From the NCBI RefSeq assembly GCF_014202335.1, contig NZ_JACHGP010000006.1, forward strand, positions 186,001 to 250,000: a stretch of DNA of 64,000 nt. The letters run 5' to 3'. The translations under genes were made by a program, and so were the position numbers. Positions within the stretch are counted from its first letter, which is position 1; every line of letters starts with the position of its first letter. Below the pieces are notes generated by a model that had not been told where the DNA came from, did not search any database, and saw only the letters and a list, made by a program, of their open reading frames with translations. Positions 42,856 to 51,683 of the stretch are shown here, piece by piece. Source of the stretch: Mycobacterium sp. AZCC_0083 (lineage in GTDB: Bacteria; Actinomycetota; Actinomycetes; Mycobacteriales; Mycobacteriaceae).

Positions 42856-43377
42856 ATGGCCACCGTGTACTTCACCGCGTCGAGCCTGGACGGGTTCATC
42901 GTCGACGACGCCGACAGCCTGGACTGGTTGACGTCTCGGGCGATCGACGCCGACGGTCCGTTCGGTTACGAGGCGTTCGCGAAATCCGTTGGGTCGCTGG
43001 TGATGGGCTCGGCTACCTACGAGTGGATCGTGAAGAACCATCCAGGGGATTGGATGTACGAGCAGCCGTCGTGGGTGCTGACCAGCCGCCCCGAGATCGT
43101 CGAGGCGGGCCATCCGGTGCAGACGTTCGAGGGTGACGTCGCCGAGCTGCAACCCAAATTGGTGTCGGCGGCGGCGGGCAGGGACGTCTGGGTGGTCGGT
43201 GGCGGCCAGGTGGCTGCGCAGTTCGTCACTGCTGGATTGATCGACGAGATGATCGTGAGCTACGCGCCCTGCTCGTTGGGCACGGGGGCGCCGGTGCTGC
43301 CGCTTCGATCGGAGTGGCGGTTGGAGGAGAGTGCGGTCAACGGCGACTTCGTCTGTGCGCGTTGGGCTTCCTTGTAG
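42856..43377 (+). CDS. Dihydrofolate reductase-like (RibD C-terminal family) protein
   Basis: 173 residues: VYFTASSLDGFIVDDADSLD, VMGSATYEWI, and the NADPH-loop VWVVGGGQVAAQF. These are DHFR/RibD-fold proteins of unknown substrate, distinct from FolA. It is encoded directly after the AraC/DinB-like gene. Confidence 0.82.
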   Translation: MATVYFTASSLDGFIVDDADSLDWLTSRAIDADGPFGYEAFAKSVGSLVMGSATYEWIVKNHPGDWMYEQPSWVLTSRPEIVEAGHPVQTFEGDVAELQPKLVSAAAGRDVWVVGGGQVAAQFVTAGLIDEMIVSYAPCSLGTGAPVLPLRSEWRLEESAVNGDFVCARWASL

Positions 43378-43394
43378 AAATGGAAGCCCAAAAC

Positions 43395-44018
43395 TTAGTG
43401 CTCGACGGCGGGCAGGCCGTAGCGGTGCACGAATTCCCGTGACTTGATCAGGAACTCGAGCTGCTGGGCGACGTCGCGCAACGGATCGGCGCTGCGGGTG
43501 GACCGGCACAGCACGACTGCGCCCTCAAGGGCGGCGATGCAGGTCACCGCGAGTGATCCGGCGTCGGCGTCGTCGAAGCCGTCGGCAACGAACGCGCGGC
43601 TGAGCGCGGCGCGCCAGCGATCGAAGATCTCGCCTGCGACGAGGCTCAGCGCGGGGTCGTCGTCGGCCGAGCCGATCGCGGCCGCGACCACCGGACATCC
43701 CGCATTGAAGTCGCTCTCGGCCAGCGAGTGCTCCCAGAACTCGACGAAGTTGCGCACCAAGGGAATTCCGCCCTCGGCCCCGTCGATGGTCGCCGTGATC
43801 GCGTCACCGGCGAACCGAAGGGCCTCGGTGAGGATCTGGTTGCGGCCCTCGGGGAAGTGGTAGTACACCGACCCGCGCGGCGCACCGCTGCGCGTGAGGA
43901 CCTCGTCGATCGTCACACCGGCGGCGCCGCGTTCGCGCATCACCTCGGCGGCGCTCAGGAGCATCCGGATCCTGGTGGCACCCCGCTTGTTGGTGCTCTT
44001 GGTGACGGCTGCCGGCAT
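43395..44018 (-). CDS. TetR-family regulator (LmrA/YxaF-like)
   Basis: 207 residues. HTH: MLLSAAEVMRERGAAGVTID, EVLTRSGAPRGSVYYHFPEG. The C-terminal ligand domain (SDFNAGCPVVAAAIG) is of the LmrA/YxaF type, which usually represses a multidrug pump or oxidoreductase. The ATG overlaps the stop of a 45-residue gene (TGATG), so translation is coupled. Confidence 0.86.
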   Translation of the reverse strand: MPAAVTKSTNKRGATRIRMLLSAAEVMRERGAAGVTIDEVLTRSGAPRGSVYYHFPEGRNQILTEALRFAGDAITATIDGAEGGIPLVRNFVEFWEHSLAESDFNAGCPVVAAAIGSADDDPALSLVAGEIFDRWRAALSRAFVADGFDDADAGSLAVTCIAALEGAVVLCRSTRSADPLRDVAQQLEFLIKSREFVHRYGLPAVEH

Positions 44019-44155
44019 CAGGCGGCGGTCCGCACGTGCCGAAACTGCGCCAGGCGCGACTGCACGGTGCGTTGGGTGTGCCGGAGCTTCTCGGCATGGT
44101 CGTGCGTTTGGTAGGTGAACCTGCGACCGAGGACGTTGACCTCAACGATCCACAT
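44018..44155 (-). CDS. 45-aa small protein upstream of the TetR gene
   Basis: Reads MWIVEVNVLGRRFTYQTHDH, then AEKLRHTQRTVQSRLAQFRH. AGGGAGG lies six bases before the ATG, one of the best ribosome sites in the window, and its TGA overlaps the TetR start. It is hydrophilic and basic with an amphipathic C-terminal helix. No family is known to me. A coupled leader peptide or a partner of the regulator are options. Confidence 0.65.
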   Translation of the reverse strand: MWIVEVNVLGRRFTYQTHDHAEKLRHTQRTVQSRLAQFRHVRTAA

Positions 44156-44170
44156 GGGGTGCCTCCCTGG

Positions 44171-44188
44171 CTATGAGCAAAAGCATAG
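44171..44188. promoter_or_regulatory. Short inverted repeat CTATG-N8-CATAG
   Basis: Upstream of the small-protein/TetR operon; the position fits an autoregulatory TetR operator, but the arms are only five bases. Upstream to about 44255 nothing else is recognisable. Confidence 0.25.
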
Positions 44189-44255
44189 AACTCACAACAC
44201 TCGGGGGCAACGAATGTATTCCCCGTCACATCCCGTACTGAACAATCGGCAGGTA

Positions 44256-44321
44256 CGCAGGCCTGCGGTCCCGGATGACGTCCAAAGTCTCACAATCAGA
44301 ATTATGCTATATTGCATAATT
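44256..44321. repeat. Palindrome CGCAGGCCTGCG and AT-rich hairpin AATTATGC/GCATAATT
   Basis: CGCAGGCCTGCG (44256-44267) is a perfect palindrome. AATTATGC (44300-44307) pairs exactly with GCATAATT (44314-44321) around TATATT. The latter is 22 bases with only two G/C pairs in a 66% GC genome and lies 15 bases past the stop of the TnpB-like gene. That is where IS200/IS605-type elements carry their right-end hairpin and the 3' part of the guide RNA. A terminator is an alternative. Confidence 0.5.
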
Positions 44322-44335
44322 TGGTCGAAGGAGGT

Positions 44336-46033
44336 TCACTCCATCCCATGACCAGCGTCTCCGACCGTTCCTTGGGAGTGAGCAGCAGTGGGTGTTGGTG
44401 CTGCTCGGTCGCGGCCCGAACGGTGTTGGCCGCGGGAGGCGGGTGTTTTCCGGTGGACCGGTGCGCATCGTGTGCGTCGCGGTGGGTCGGAACTGCCGTG
44501 CCTGCCAACGTGGTCCGGTTGTTGATCGGGCCTGGCCGGTGGAGTGCCCACACGCATCCTCTGTCGGGTGCGGGGTCCTGCCGGCCGTCGCCTAATCCTC
44601 AATCCGAGGCCACGCCTACCGATCGCGGTCGCCGCACCGTGATGGTGGGTGACCGGTTCGGAAGTCTGTTGTTGCAAGGGTTTGGCCCAGTGCTGGGCAC
44701 CCCACTTGCTGGTGTAAGCCGCATCCACCCCGATGATCGCGATGCCGCGGCGGGCCGCCATAGAGGTCAGTCGGGTACGGAAACGCGCGGTGGGGATCCC
44801 GGCGACGGCGCGGCGGAACCGTTTCCCTCGGGTGCCGCGGCCCATCGTCTCGCGCCCGGCGGCGCGGGCATCGGCGAAGTCGAGGTTCTCGATGACCACC
44901 GCGGCACACCCAGCGTTGGCCGCGGTATCGAGCAGGGCGGTGATCGCCGCGCGGACCCGCGCATCGCGCCGCGAAGCCGCGAATCCGGCAGTGTCGAGCG
45001 GGATCGTGATGGGTTCCCCGACGGGGTTACCCGACCTGTCGAGCACGCAGCATGCGAGGTGATCGGCGTTCAGATCGACACCCAACACCGGCCCGGTGCG
45101 CAGGTCCTCGATCGAGGGCGCCGCTGTGAGCACGTCCTGTTTCCAGGACGCATCGAGATACCAACGACCACGGGAAGAGTCGTAGCTGATGTCGTAGCGC
45201 ACCGCACGCCGGCCGCCTACTCGCTCGGCCCATTCGGCGCCGCGGTGGGCGAACGCCACTTGTGCCCCGATGTTGAGATGGGTTCCGTATTGGGCGGTCA
45301 AGGCGGCCGGGACCTTGATCCGCAGCCGACCCGTCTCGTCGACGCGGATGGTTTCGTTGCCGCCAGCCTTGCCCGATTCCCCATCGGCGGTCAGAAACAT
45401 CCGTGCCGCATCCCAGCGTGCCCGCCACTGCTGTGCAGTCATATCCGCCTCGGCGAGGTGGTTACGGTTTCGCCACAAGCGTTTCCCGCCCACCGTGATC
45501 GATGGCCGACCAGAGGACAAGGCGCCCTCGGCAACAACCAGCCGGGCTCGCAGCACAGCCAGTCTGCGGGTTTTGGCGAACCGTTCATTGGCCGATCGGT
45601 AACCACTGCGGCGCCGTAGGCCGCGGGCGGTGGGCATGCAATCTTGTTGCCCTGGGCGCAGCGCGCATCGCTGCTCGAGCACCTCGACAGCTTGGCGAAG
45701 ATCGGCGACATGGGCGCTCAGGGCGCGCATGCCCAACTGGTATTGGTCCTCCACGGCCCGGGTGATCGCCCCAGCCCACCGCGACGAGGCCACCGCAGTG
45801 ACCGCCTGTTTGCGCTCCACGCGCCATCGCCCATGGCATGGCCGATCGAGTCGACCCAACTCCACCCGTGCGGTCAACTCCGCCCGGTACACCGACCCAA
45901 GAAACGCCCCGATCGCCCCCAGCACGACCGCCTCGGTATCAGTCAGGTGAATCCGGGTCCGCACCCGCACCCCCGCCGGCGCGACCGCCACCACCGGATC
46001 ACCGATCCGGCGCAGCGCTCGACGCTCACCCAT
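44336..46033 (-). CDS. Stand-alone TnpB-like RuvC nuclease protein
   Basis: 565 residues. The RuvC triad is readable: D320 in GPVLGVDLNADHL, E382 in AAVVIENLDFADA, D437 in IAIIGVDAAYTSKWGAQHW. TnpB/Cas12-type hallmarks around them are GKRFRRAVAGIPTARFRTRL and the HHHGAATAIGRRGLG segment. The CxxC zinc finger usually lying between the last two motifs is absent. The N-terminal 300 residues are basic and rich in predicted helices (SANERFAKTRRLAVLRARLV). NCBI-style names for this group are 'IS200/IS605 accessory TnpB-related'. No TnpA recombinase and no CRISPR array are nearby. Start ATG 46033; the far C-terminus is arginine-rich and weakly conserved. TnpB proteins are RNA-guided DNases; activity here is inferred. 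Confidence 0.75.
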   Translation of the reverse strand: MGERRALRRIGDPVVAVAPAGVRVRTRIHLTDTEAVVLGAIGAFLGSVYRAELTARVELGRLDRPCHGRWRVERKQAVTAVASSRWAGAITRAVEDQYQLGMRALSAHVADLRQAVEVLEQRCALRPGQQDCMPTARGLRRRSGYRSANERFAKTRRLAVLRARLVVAEGALSSGRPSITVGGKRLWRNRNHLAEADMTAQQWRARWDAARMFLTADGESGKAGGNETIRVDETGRLRIKVPAALTAQYGTHLNIGAQVAFAHRGAEWAERVGGRRAVRYDISYDSSRGRWYLDASWKQDVLTAAPSIEDLRTGPVLGVDLNADHLACCVLDRSGNPVGEPITIPLDTAGFAASRRDARVRAAITALLDTAANAGCAAVVIENLDFADARAAGRETMGRGTRGKRFRRAVAGIPTARFRTRLTSMAARRGIAIIGVDAAYTSKWGAQHWAKPLQQQTSEPVTHHHGAATAIGRRGLGLRIRRRPAGPRTRQRMRVGTPPARPDQQPDHVGRHGSSDPPRRTRCAPVHRKTPASRGQHRSGRDRAAPTPTAAHSQGTVGDAGHGME

Positions 46034-46190
46034 GCCCTACATCCTGACCGTCGGCACCGACAACCCCGGCCGGACCGGCATCACGCCCTGTTCAACCGAC
46101 CGCGTCGACCGCCCCGTTGCGTGCTAACGCGCCCATACAAGCGGGCGCAGAATCAGGTCAAACCTCCACCACGTCGCACACCAGACCATT

Positions 46191-46337
46191 GGTCACTTCG
46201 CCGTGATCGAGCACGACCAGTCGGCTGCCGTCGACCGGCTCCGGCCCGAGGTGGTCCGCCTGTTCGGCACCGCCGATGCGGCCGAGGGCGTGCAGTCGTT
46301 CATCGAGCGTCGGGCCGCCCAATTTCGTGGCTACTGA
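46191..46337 (+). pseudogene. Enoyl-CoA hydratase C-terminal fragment (echA1-like)
   Basis: About 45 codons read VIEHDQSAAVDRLRPEVVRL, then FGTADAAEGVQSFIERRAAQ and a stop. The ADAAEGVxxFxERR ending is typical of EchA proteins. A TAA in frame near 46124 closes the reading frame upstream, and no N-terminal 200 residues are present. Synteny puts echA1 (Rv0222) exactly here, so the gene was probably truncated when the TnpB-like locus arrived. Bases 46034-46190 contain no other recognisable gene. Confidence 0.65.
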
Positions 46338-46390
46338 CCGGTAGTCGCAGCTAGGCTGGGTGGCGCTATTCGATCGCGAAAGGCGCGGCC

Positions 46391-48226
46391 ATGGGTCACT
46401 ACAAGAGCAACGTGCGTGATCTCGAGTTCAACCTCTTCGAGATTCTGGACCTGGAAAAGGTTCTGGCGACCGGCGAATTCGGCGATCTCGACCCCGACTC
46501 GGTGCGGCAGATGCTCGACGAGGCGGCCAAGCAGGCCGAGGGACCCCTCGCCGAGGCGTTCGCCGAGACCGACCGCCACCCGCCAACGTTCGACCCGGAC
46601 GCGCACACCGTCACCGTGCCCGAGCCGTTCAAGAAGTCATTGCGTACCTGGCAACAGGGTGAGTGGTTCCGCATCGGGCTGTCCGAGGAGATCGGCGGCG
46701 TGCCCGCGCCTGCCATGCTGGCCTGGGCCATCAACGAGTTTGCGCTCGGCGCCCAGCCCGCGGCCTTCATCTACCTCGCGGGGCCGATCCTTGCCGACAT
46801 CCTCCACCACGTCGGCAACGAGCAGCAGAAGCACTGGGCGGCCATGGCGATCGACCGGAACTGGGGCGCCACCATGGTGCTCACCGAGCCCGACGCCGGC
46901 TCGGACGTCGGCGCAGGCCGCACCAAGGCCGTCGCGCAACCCGACGGCACCTGGCACCTCGACGGCGTGAAGCGCTTCATCACCAACGGCGACACCGACG
47001 ACCTGTTCGAGAACATCCTGCACATGGTGTTGGCCCGCCCCGAGGGCGCAGGGCCAGGCACCAAAGGGCTGAGCCTCTTCCTCGTCCCGAAGTTCATGCC
47101 CGACCCCGAGACCGGCGACCCCGGCGAGCGCAACGGCGTCTACGTCACGGGTCTCGAACACAAGATGGGCCTCAAGGCGTCCGCGACGTGCGAGCTGACG
47201 TTCGGTCAGCACGACAAGCCCGCCGTCGGGTGGCTGGTCGGCGACGTGCACAACGGCATCGCGCAGATGTTCAAGATCATCGAATATGCGCGAATGATGG
47301 TGGGCACGAAGGCCATCGCCACGCTGTCGACCGGCTACCTGAACGCCCTCGAGTACGCCAAGGCCCGCATCCAGGGCGCCGATCTGACCCAGATGACCGA
47401 CAAGACCGCGCCGCGCGTCACGATCGTGCACCACCCCGACGTGCGACGGGCGTTGATGGTGCAGAAGTCCTACGCAGAAGGACTGCGCGCGCTGTACCTC
47501 TACACCGCCGCCCACCAGGACCCCGCCGCCGCGGCGCTGGTATCCGGCGCGGACGCCGGGATGGCCGAACGCGTGAACGACTTCCTGCTGCCGATCGTGA
47601 AGGGCGTCGGTTCCGAGCGCGCCTATCAATGCCTTACCGAGTCGCTGCAGACCTTCGGTGGGTCGGGATTCCTGCAGGACTACCCGATCGAGCAGTACAT
47701 CCGCGACGCGAAGATCGACTCGCTGTACGAGGGCACCACGGCGATCCAGGCGCAGGACTTCTTCTTCCGCAAGATCGCCCGCGACCACGGTGGCGCACTT
47801 GGTCACGTGGCGGGCCAGATCCAGGCCTTCCTCGACGCCGAGTCCGCACATCCCGAACTCGCCGAGAGCCGCGAGGCGCTGGCCACCGCGCTGGCCGACC
47901 TGCAGGCCATGGTGGTCACCATGACGGGCTACCTGATGGCGTCGCAACAGAACCCGCGCGACCTGTATCGCCTTGGGCTGGAATCGGTTCCGTTCCTGCT
48001 CGCCGTCGGCGACCTGCTGATCGGCTGGCTGATGCTGCGCAACGCCGAGGTCGCACTGAAGGCGATCGACGAAGGCCCCTCCGACCGGGACCGTGCCTTC
48101 TACGAGGGCAAGGTCACCGCGGCGAACTTCTTCGCCAAGAACGTGCTCCCGCGCCTGTCGGCCGAACGCAGGATGGTCGAGGCCGTCGACCTGACGGCGA
48201 TGGACCTATCGGAAGCCGCCTTCTAG
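46391..48226 (+). CDS. Acyl-CoA dehydrogenase, FadE5-like
   Basis: 611 residues, the same length as M. tuberculosis FadE5 (Rv0244c) and with the same opening ([19 protein letters not shown]). Landmarks: [51 protein letters not shown], and [20 protein letters not shown] with [15 protein letters not shown]. The extended C-terminal helical region beyond residue 450 is typical of FadE5. Such enzymes accept a broad range of chain lengths. AAAGG precedes the ATG. It may be a second fadE5 copy in this genome. Confidence 0.86.
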   Translation: MGHYKSNVRDLEFNLFEILDLEKVLATGEFGDLDPDSVRQMLDEAAKQAEGPLAEAFAETDRHPPTFDPDAHTVTVPEPFKKSLRTWQQGEWFRIGLSEEIGGVPAPAMLAWAINEFALGAQPAAFIYLAGPILADILHHVGNEQQKHWAAMAIDRNWGATMVLTEPDAGSDVGAGRTKAVAQPDGTWHLDGVKRFITNGDTDDLFENILHMVLARPEGAGPGTKGLSLFLVPKFMPDPETGDPGERNGVYVTGLEHKMGLKASATCELTFGQHDKPAVGWLVGDVHNGIAQMFKIIEYARMMVGTKAIATLSTGYLNALEYAKARIQGADLTQMTDKTAPRVTIVHHPDVRRALMVQKSYAEGLRALYLYTAAHQDPAAAALVSGADAGMAERVNDFLLPIVKGVGSERAYQCLTESLQTFGGSGFLQDYPIEQYIRDAKIDSLYEGTTAIQAQDFFFRKIARDHGGALGHVAGQIQAFLDAESAHPELAESREALATALADLQAMVVTMTGYLMASQQNPRDLYRLGLESVPFLLAVGDLLIGWLMLRNAEVALKAIDEGPSDRDRAFYEGKVTAANFFAKNVLPRLSAERRMVEAVDLTAMDLSEAAF

Positions 48227-48272
48227 TCGACTGGTGTCAGAATCGCGCGCCGAACCGCCCTAGGGTCGATGC

Positions 48273-48989
48273 ATGGGACTGGGCATCGTGGTGCTGCTGA
48301 TCGGCGTACCCGTCAGTTTCCTGATGTGGTTCAAGCCCCGAGAGCTGTGGCGTGCCACGGAGAGCTGGAAGTTCCGCAACCCCGAGGCCAACGAGCCCAG
48401 CGACTTCGCCTACCATCTCGGCGCGATCGGAACCACCGCGCTCACGGTGCTATTGGCCGTGCTGGCCTTCACCAGACCCGATTCCGTCGACTCGGCGTCG
48501 ACGACGTCTACGCGCCCGACGTACTCGTCGCGCCCATCGACGACATTCTCGCTGCCACCGCCCACCGCCTTCATGCCTCCGCCGGTGATGACCCGCGGGT
48601 CGCTGGCCATGATCGGTTACCTCACCAGCCCGCAACCCGACGGCACGCTGATCGCCACCGTCTACTTCTGGGCGCCCGAGGTCGCGTCGAAGATCCCGGC
48701 GGGCAACCCGCCGCCCCCAGCGCCGTGCGAGCTAGGGCCGAACGTGCAGGGAGCGGGCACCGACCACGTCACCGTCGACGTCGACCTGATCTGGTCGCCG
48801 ACATCGACGGCGGGGCTGCCAATGAACTACGACTGCAACGCGACTCGCGGCCACCAAGTGCGGCGGTCCTACGTCATCGGGCCGGTGTCTCCGTCGGCCA
48901 AGCTGTTCACCAGCAACCCCGAGGCGGATACGCCGCTGCCCCGCTTGGCCGAAGCGCCGGGTCCGCTCGGGGACCAGGTGCCCGGCTGA
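48273..48989 (+). CDS. Membrane-anchored hypothetical protein
   Basis: 238 residues. Hydrophobic segments at about 2-18 (LGIVVLLIGVPVSFLMWF) and 50-65 flank the motif RATESWKFRNPEANEPSD, which recurs in actinobacterial membrane proteins. A serine/threonine/proline linker leads to an extracytoplasmic domain with two cysteines (APCELG, YDCNATRG). Function unknown. It begins 46 bases after the FadE5-like stop on the same strand. Confidence 0.68.
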   Translation: MGLGIVVLLIGVPVSFLMWFKPRELWRATESWKFRNPEANEPSDFAYHLGAIGTTALTVLLAVLAFTRPDSVDSASTTSTRPTYSSRPSTTFSLPPPTAFMPPPVMTRGSLAMIGYLTSPQPDGTLIATVYFWAPEVASKIPAGNPPPPAPCELGPNVQGAGTDHVTVDVDLIWSPTSTAGLPMNYDCNATRGHQVRRSYVIGPVSPSAKLFTSNPEADTPLPRLAEAPGPLGDQVPG

Positions 48990-48999
48990 TGGACCGGTG

Positions 49000-49221
49000 C
49001 TAGCCGGCGTTCTCGACCGCGGCCAGCGCTGCGGCAATCGCGAAGTACTTGTTCTCACCGAACTGGCGCACTGTCTTGATGTTGAACGCCTCTTCGAGGT
49101 GCTTGGCGTCGGCGTCGGTCACCCCGGCCAGCGCCGCCGGTGACGCCTCCAGAATGTCCTTCAGCGACTTGTCCTCGTACGCCTTGTCGAGTGCCTTGGC
49201 CAGGTCAACGGATACCGCCAT
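49000..49221 (-). CDS. Conserved small helical protein, 73 aa
   Basis: MAVSVDLAKALDKAYEDKSL followed by ILEASPAALAGVTDADAKHL and NIKTVRQFGENKYFAIAAAL. The helix-loop-helix pattern with AGVTDxDAxxLxxxFxIKTV resembles a DNA-repair-type helix-hairpin-helix (my reading). GAGGAG lies seven bases before the ATG. It is downstream of the aldehyde dehydrogenase on the same strand with a 69-bp gap. Role unknown. Confidence 0.72.
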   Translation of the reverse strand: MAVSVDLAKALDKAYEDKSLKDILEASPAALAGVTDADAKHLEEAFNIKTVRQFGENKYFAIAAALAAVENAG

Positions 49222-49290
49222 GCGTAACTCCTCGTCGTTTGAACCAATTGTTGAAAACGGGAGGGTTACCGTATCCGACGAAACTGAAAC

Positions 49291-50766
49291 TCAGCTGTCC
49301 GGCGTGTAACCGAACGGCAGCAGCACGCTCTTGGCTTCGCAGTACGCCTCGATCCCTTCCCACCCGTTCTCGCGGCCGATGCCGGAGTTCTTGTAGCCAC
49401 CGAACGGCGCACCAGGATCGAACGCGTACATGTTGACCGCGTAGGTGCCCGTGCGGATCTTCTTCGCGATCTCGATGGCCTTCGGGAAGTCCTGGGTGAA
49501 CACGCTGCCCGCCAGGCCGTACACCGAGTCGTTGGCGATGCGGATCGCGTCGTCCTCGGTGTCGAAGGGGATCACGACGAGGACCGGCCCGAAGATCTCC
49601 TCCTGGGCGATGGTCATCGAGTTGTCCACGTCGGCGAAAACCGTTGGCTGAACGAACCATCCGCTGTCAAGGCCCTCGGGGCGGCCACCGCCGGTGACGA
49701 TCCTGGCACCCTCGTCGACGCCCTTCTTGATGTAACCCTCCACGCGCTCGCGCTGCTTCTCCGAGATCAGCGGGCCGATCATGGCGCCCGGGTTGTCGGG
49801 CAAGCCGATCGGCATGGCGGCGACGGCAGCGGACAACTTCTCGACGACCTCGTCATAGCGCGACCGCGGCGCAAGGATCCGGGTCTGGCCCACACAGGCC
49901 TGGCCGCAATTCATCAGGCCGGAGAACACCAGCATCGGCAGCGTCGAATCGAGGTCGGCGTCCTCGAGGATGATCGCCGCGGACTTGCCGCCGAGCTCCA
50001 GCGTGCAGGCCTTCAGCTTCTCGGCCGCGATCTTGGCGACCTCCTTGCCGACGCCAGAGCTGCCGGTGAAGGTGAACTTGTCCAGCTCCGGGTTGGCGGT
50101 CAGCGCGCGACCGGTCTCAGCACCGCCGGGCACGATCGACAGCACGCCCTCTGGCAGCCCGGCCTCGGCGAACATCTCGGCCATCGCGAACACCGACAGC
50201 GGGGTCTCGGCGGCGGGCTTGAGCACGACGGTGCAGCCGGCCAGCAGCGCGGGGCCCAGCTTGTTGGCAGCCAGGAAGAACGGCACGTTCCACGCCGTGA
50301 CCGCGCCGACGACACCGATCGGCTCCTTGAGCACCAGGGTCTGCCCGTAGATGCCGTCGCGGATGTCCTGCCAGGTGAACTTGTCCGCGGCACCGACGTA
50401 GAAGTTGAACGACGCCATCGCCGCGCCGTACTGCATCATGTCGACGATGGTCGGCGGCTGACCCGTCTCGGCGGCCAGCAGGAACTTCAGCTCGTCGGCG
50501 CGCTCCTCCATCAGCTTCACGGCGGCACCGAGCACGGCGGCACGCTCGTCGGGCGACATGTGCGGCCACGGGCCCTCGTCGAAGGCCTTGCGGGCCGCTG
50601 CGCACGCGGCGTTGACGTCGGCCTCGGATGCCAGCGGCACCTTGCCGACGAGCTCGCCGGTAGCGGGCGAGTGCACTTCGATGACGTCGGACGTGGCCGG
50701 CTCGACCCACTTGCCGCCGATGAACAGCTTGTCCCACTCGGTCTTGAAGGCAGTGCTCTGTGTCAT
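49291..50766 (-). CDS. Aldehyde dehydrogenase (Rv0223c homologue)
   Basis: 491 residues (Rv0223c is about 487). Catalytic elements: N160 in VTAWN, E257 in CTLELGG, nucleophile C291 in NCGQACVG, and the NAD region FTFTGSSGVGKEVA. It oxidises an aldehyde to an acid with NAD(P)+. ATG 50766 is preferred to upstream codons because those overlap the KstR-like box. The C-terminal ends SVLLPFGYTPDS. Confidence 0.9.
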   Translation of the reverse strand: MTQSTAFKTEWDKLFIGGKWVEPATSDVIEVHSPATGELVGKVPLASEADVNAACAAARKAFDEGPWPHMSPDERAAVLGAAVKLMEERADELKFLLAAETGQPPTIVDMMQYGAAMASFNFYVGAADKFTWQDIRDGIYGQTLVLKEPIGVVGAVTAWNVPFFLAANKLGPALLAGCTVVLKPAAETPLSVFAMAEMFAEAGLPEGVLSIVPGGAETGRALTANPELDKFTFTGSSGVGKEVAKIAAEKLKACTLELGGKSAAIILEDADLDSTLPMLVFSGLMNCGQACVGQTRILAPRSRYDEVVEKLSAAVAAMPIGLPDNPGAMIGPLISEKQRERVEGYIKKGVDEGARIVTGGGRPEGLDSGWFVQPTVFADVDNSMTIAQEEIFGPVLVVIPFDTEDDAIRIANDSVYGLAGSVFTQDFPKAIEIAKKIRTGTYAVNMYAFDPGAPFGGYKNSGIGRENGWEGIEAYCEAKSVLLPFGYTPDS

Positions 50767-50797
50767 GAGCATCACATTACCCATCGAATCGTGAAAC

Positions 50798-50811
50798 GAG
50801 AACCTGTTCCA
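50798..50811. promoter_or_regulatory. KstR-like box GAGAACCTGTTCCA
   Basis: One base off TnnAACnnGTTnnA (G in place of the first T). It lies 31 bases upstream of the aldehyde dehydrogenase ATG and just past the stop of the methyltransferase gene, so it would control the former. Confidence 0.5.
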
Positions 50812-50821
50812 GTTCATGGGT

Positions 50822-51649
50822 TCAGTGCGGTTGCAACACCAGCACCAGATTGCTCACCGCGAATTCCCGCAGCAACGGAACGCGGACCATCCACCAGGCC
50901 CATCGCGGGTGGTAGCGGGGAAATGCGGCGACCAGCGTCCCGGTACTGGCCGCCCACTCGAGGCCGCCTGCGACCGACACCGCGAACAACGACGAGCCGT
51001 AGTCGTTCTTCGGTCGATGACCGTGCCTGCGGGCGTATCGATCGGCTGCGCGGCGGCCACCCAAATAGTGGAAGAGCCCCGTCTCGTGCCCGCCGAACGG
51101 GCCGAGCCAGACGGTGTAGGACAGCACCACCAGACCGCCGGGGCGGGTGACGCGCAGCATCTCGCGGCCCAGTCGCCACGGCTGCGCGACGTGCTCGGCG
51201 ACGTTCGACGACAGGCAGACGTCCACGCTGTCGTCGGCGAACGGCAGCGCCGTGCCGGACGCGCGGACGAACGTGCCTGCGCCCGGCTCTCCTGCCGGAC
51301 TCTTGCTGGATGTCGCCGCCAGCGCGGCTCCGGCGTGCGCCTCGGTTGGGTCCGGTTCCACTCCCACGTAGTTCAGCCCGGCGTCGGTGAACGCGGTGGC
51401 GAAGTAGCCGGGGCCGCCGCCCACGTCGAGCAGGGTGCGCCCGGTCGGTGCCGTGCCGTGCAATGAGGTCCACAGCGAGGTGACGAGTGTGACGGTGTCG
51501 TCGGCCAGTGCGCCGTAGAAGCGGGCCGGATCACGCTGTTCGAAGCGGAACTCGGCGAGCAGGCGCATCGATCGCGCCAGAGTGGCCCGGCGGGAGAACA
51601 GGTCGGTGACGGGCTTCCGACGAGCGCTTGCGCGAGGAGCATCGGGCAC
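50822..51649 (-). CDS. SAM-dependent methyltransferase (Rv0224c homologue)
   Basis: 275 residues. Motif I is LLDVGGGPGYFATAF; acidic VGVEPDP, DVCLSSNVAEH and PGGLVVLSY complete a class I fold. GTG 51649 is chosen: TACTGT lies six bases upstream, giving a leaderless start, and no ribosome site exists. It overlaps the control region of the divergent glycosyltransferase. In M. tuberculosis the gene has the same place and strand. The methyl acceptor is unknown, perhaps an envelope lipid. Confidence 0.83.
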   Translation of the reverse strand: MPDAPRASARRKPVTDLFSRRATLARSMRLLAEFRFEQRDPARFYGALADDTVTLVTSLWTSLHGTAPTGRTLLDVGGGPGYFATAFTDAGLNYVGVEPDPTEAHAGAALAATSSKSPAGEPGAGTFVRASGTALPFADDSVDVCLSSNVAEHVAQPWRLGREMLRVTRPGGLVVLSYTVWLGPFGGHETGLFHYLGGRRAADRYARRHGHRPKNDYGSSLFAVSVAGGLEWAASTGTLVAAFPRYHPRWAWWMVRVPLLREFAVSNLVLVLQPH

Positions 51650-51655
51650 GGAGGA

Positions 51656-51676
51656 ACAGTAACCAGCGGCTATCCT
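51656..51676. promoter_or_regulatory. Two divergent -10 elements for leaderless genes
   Basis: TACTGT (minus strand, 51661-51656) ends six bases before the methyltransferase GTG. TATCCT (plus, 51671-51676) ends seven bases before the glycosyltransferase ATG. The two start codons are only 34 bases apart, so both transcripts would begin at their start codons and the polymerases would compete for the same DNA. Confidence 0.5.
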
Positions 51677-51683
51677 CGACACG

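Noticed and set aside
44348..45619. Open frame opposite the TnpB-like gene, with an AGGAGG upstream
   Set aside because: No recognisable domain and a shadow-like composition; the AGGAGG is 12 bases from the ATG. The opposite strand carries the RuvC motifs.
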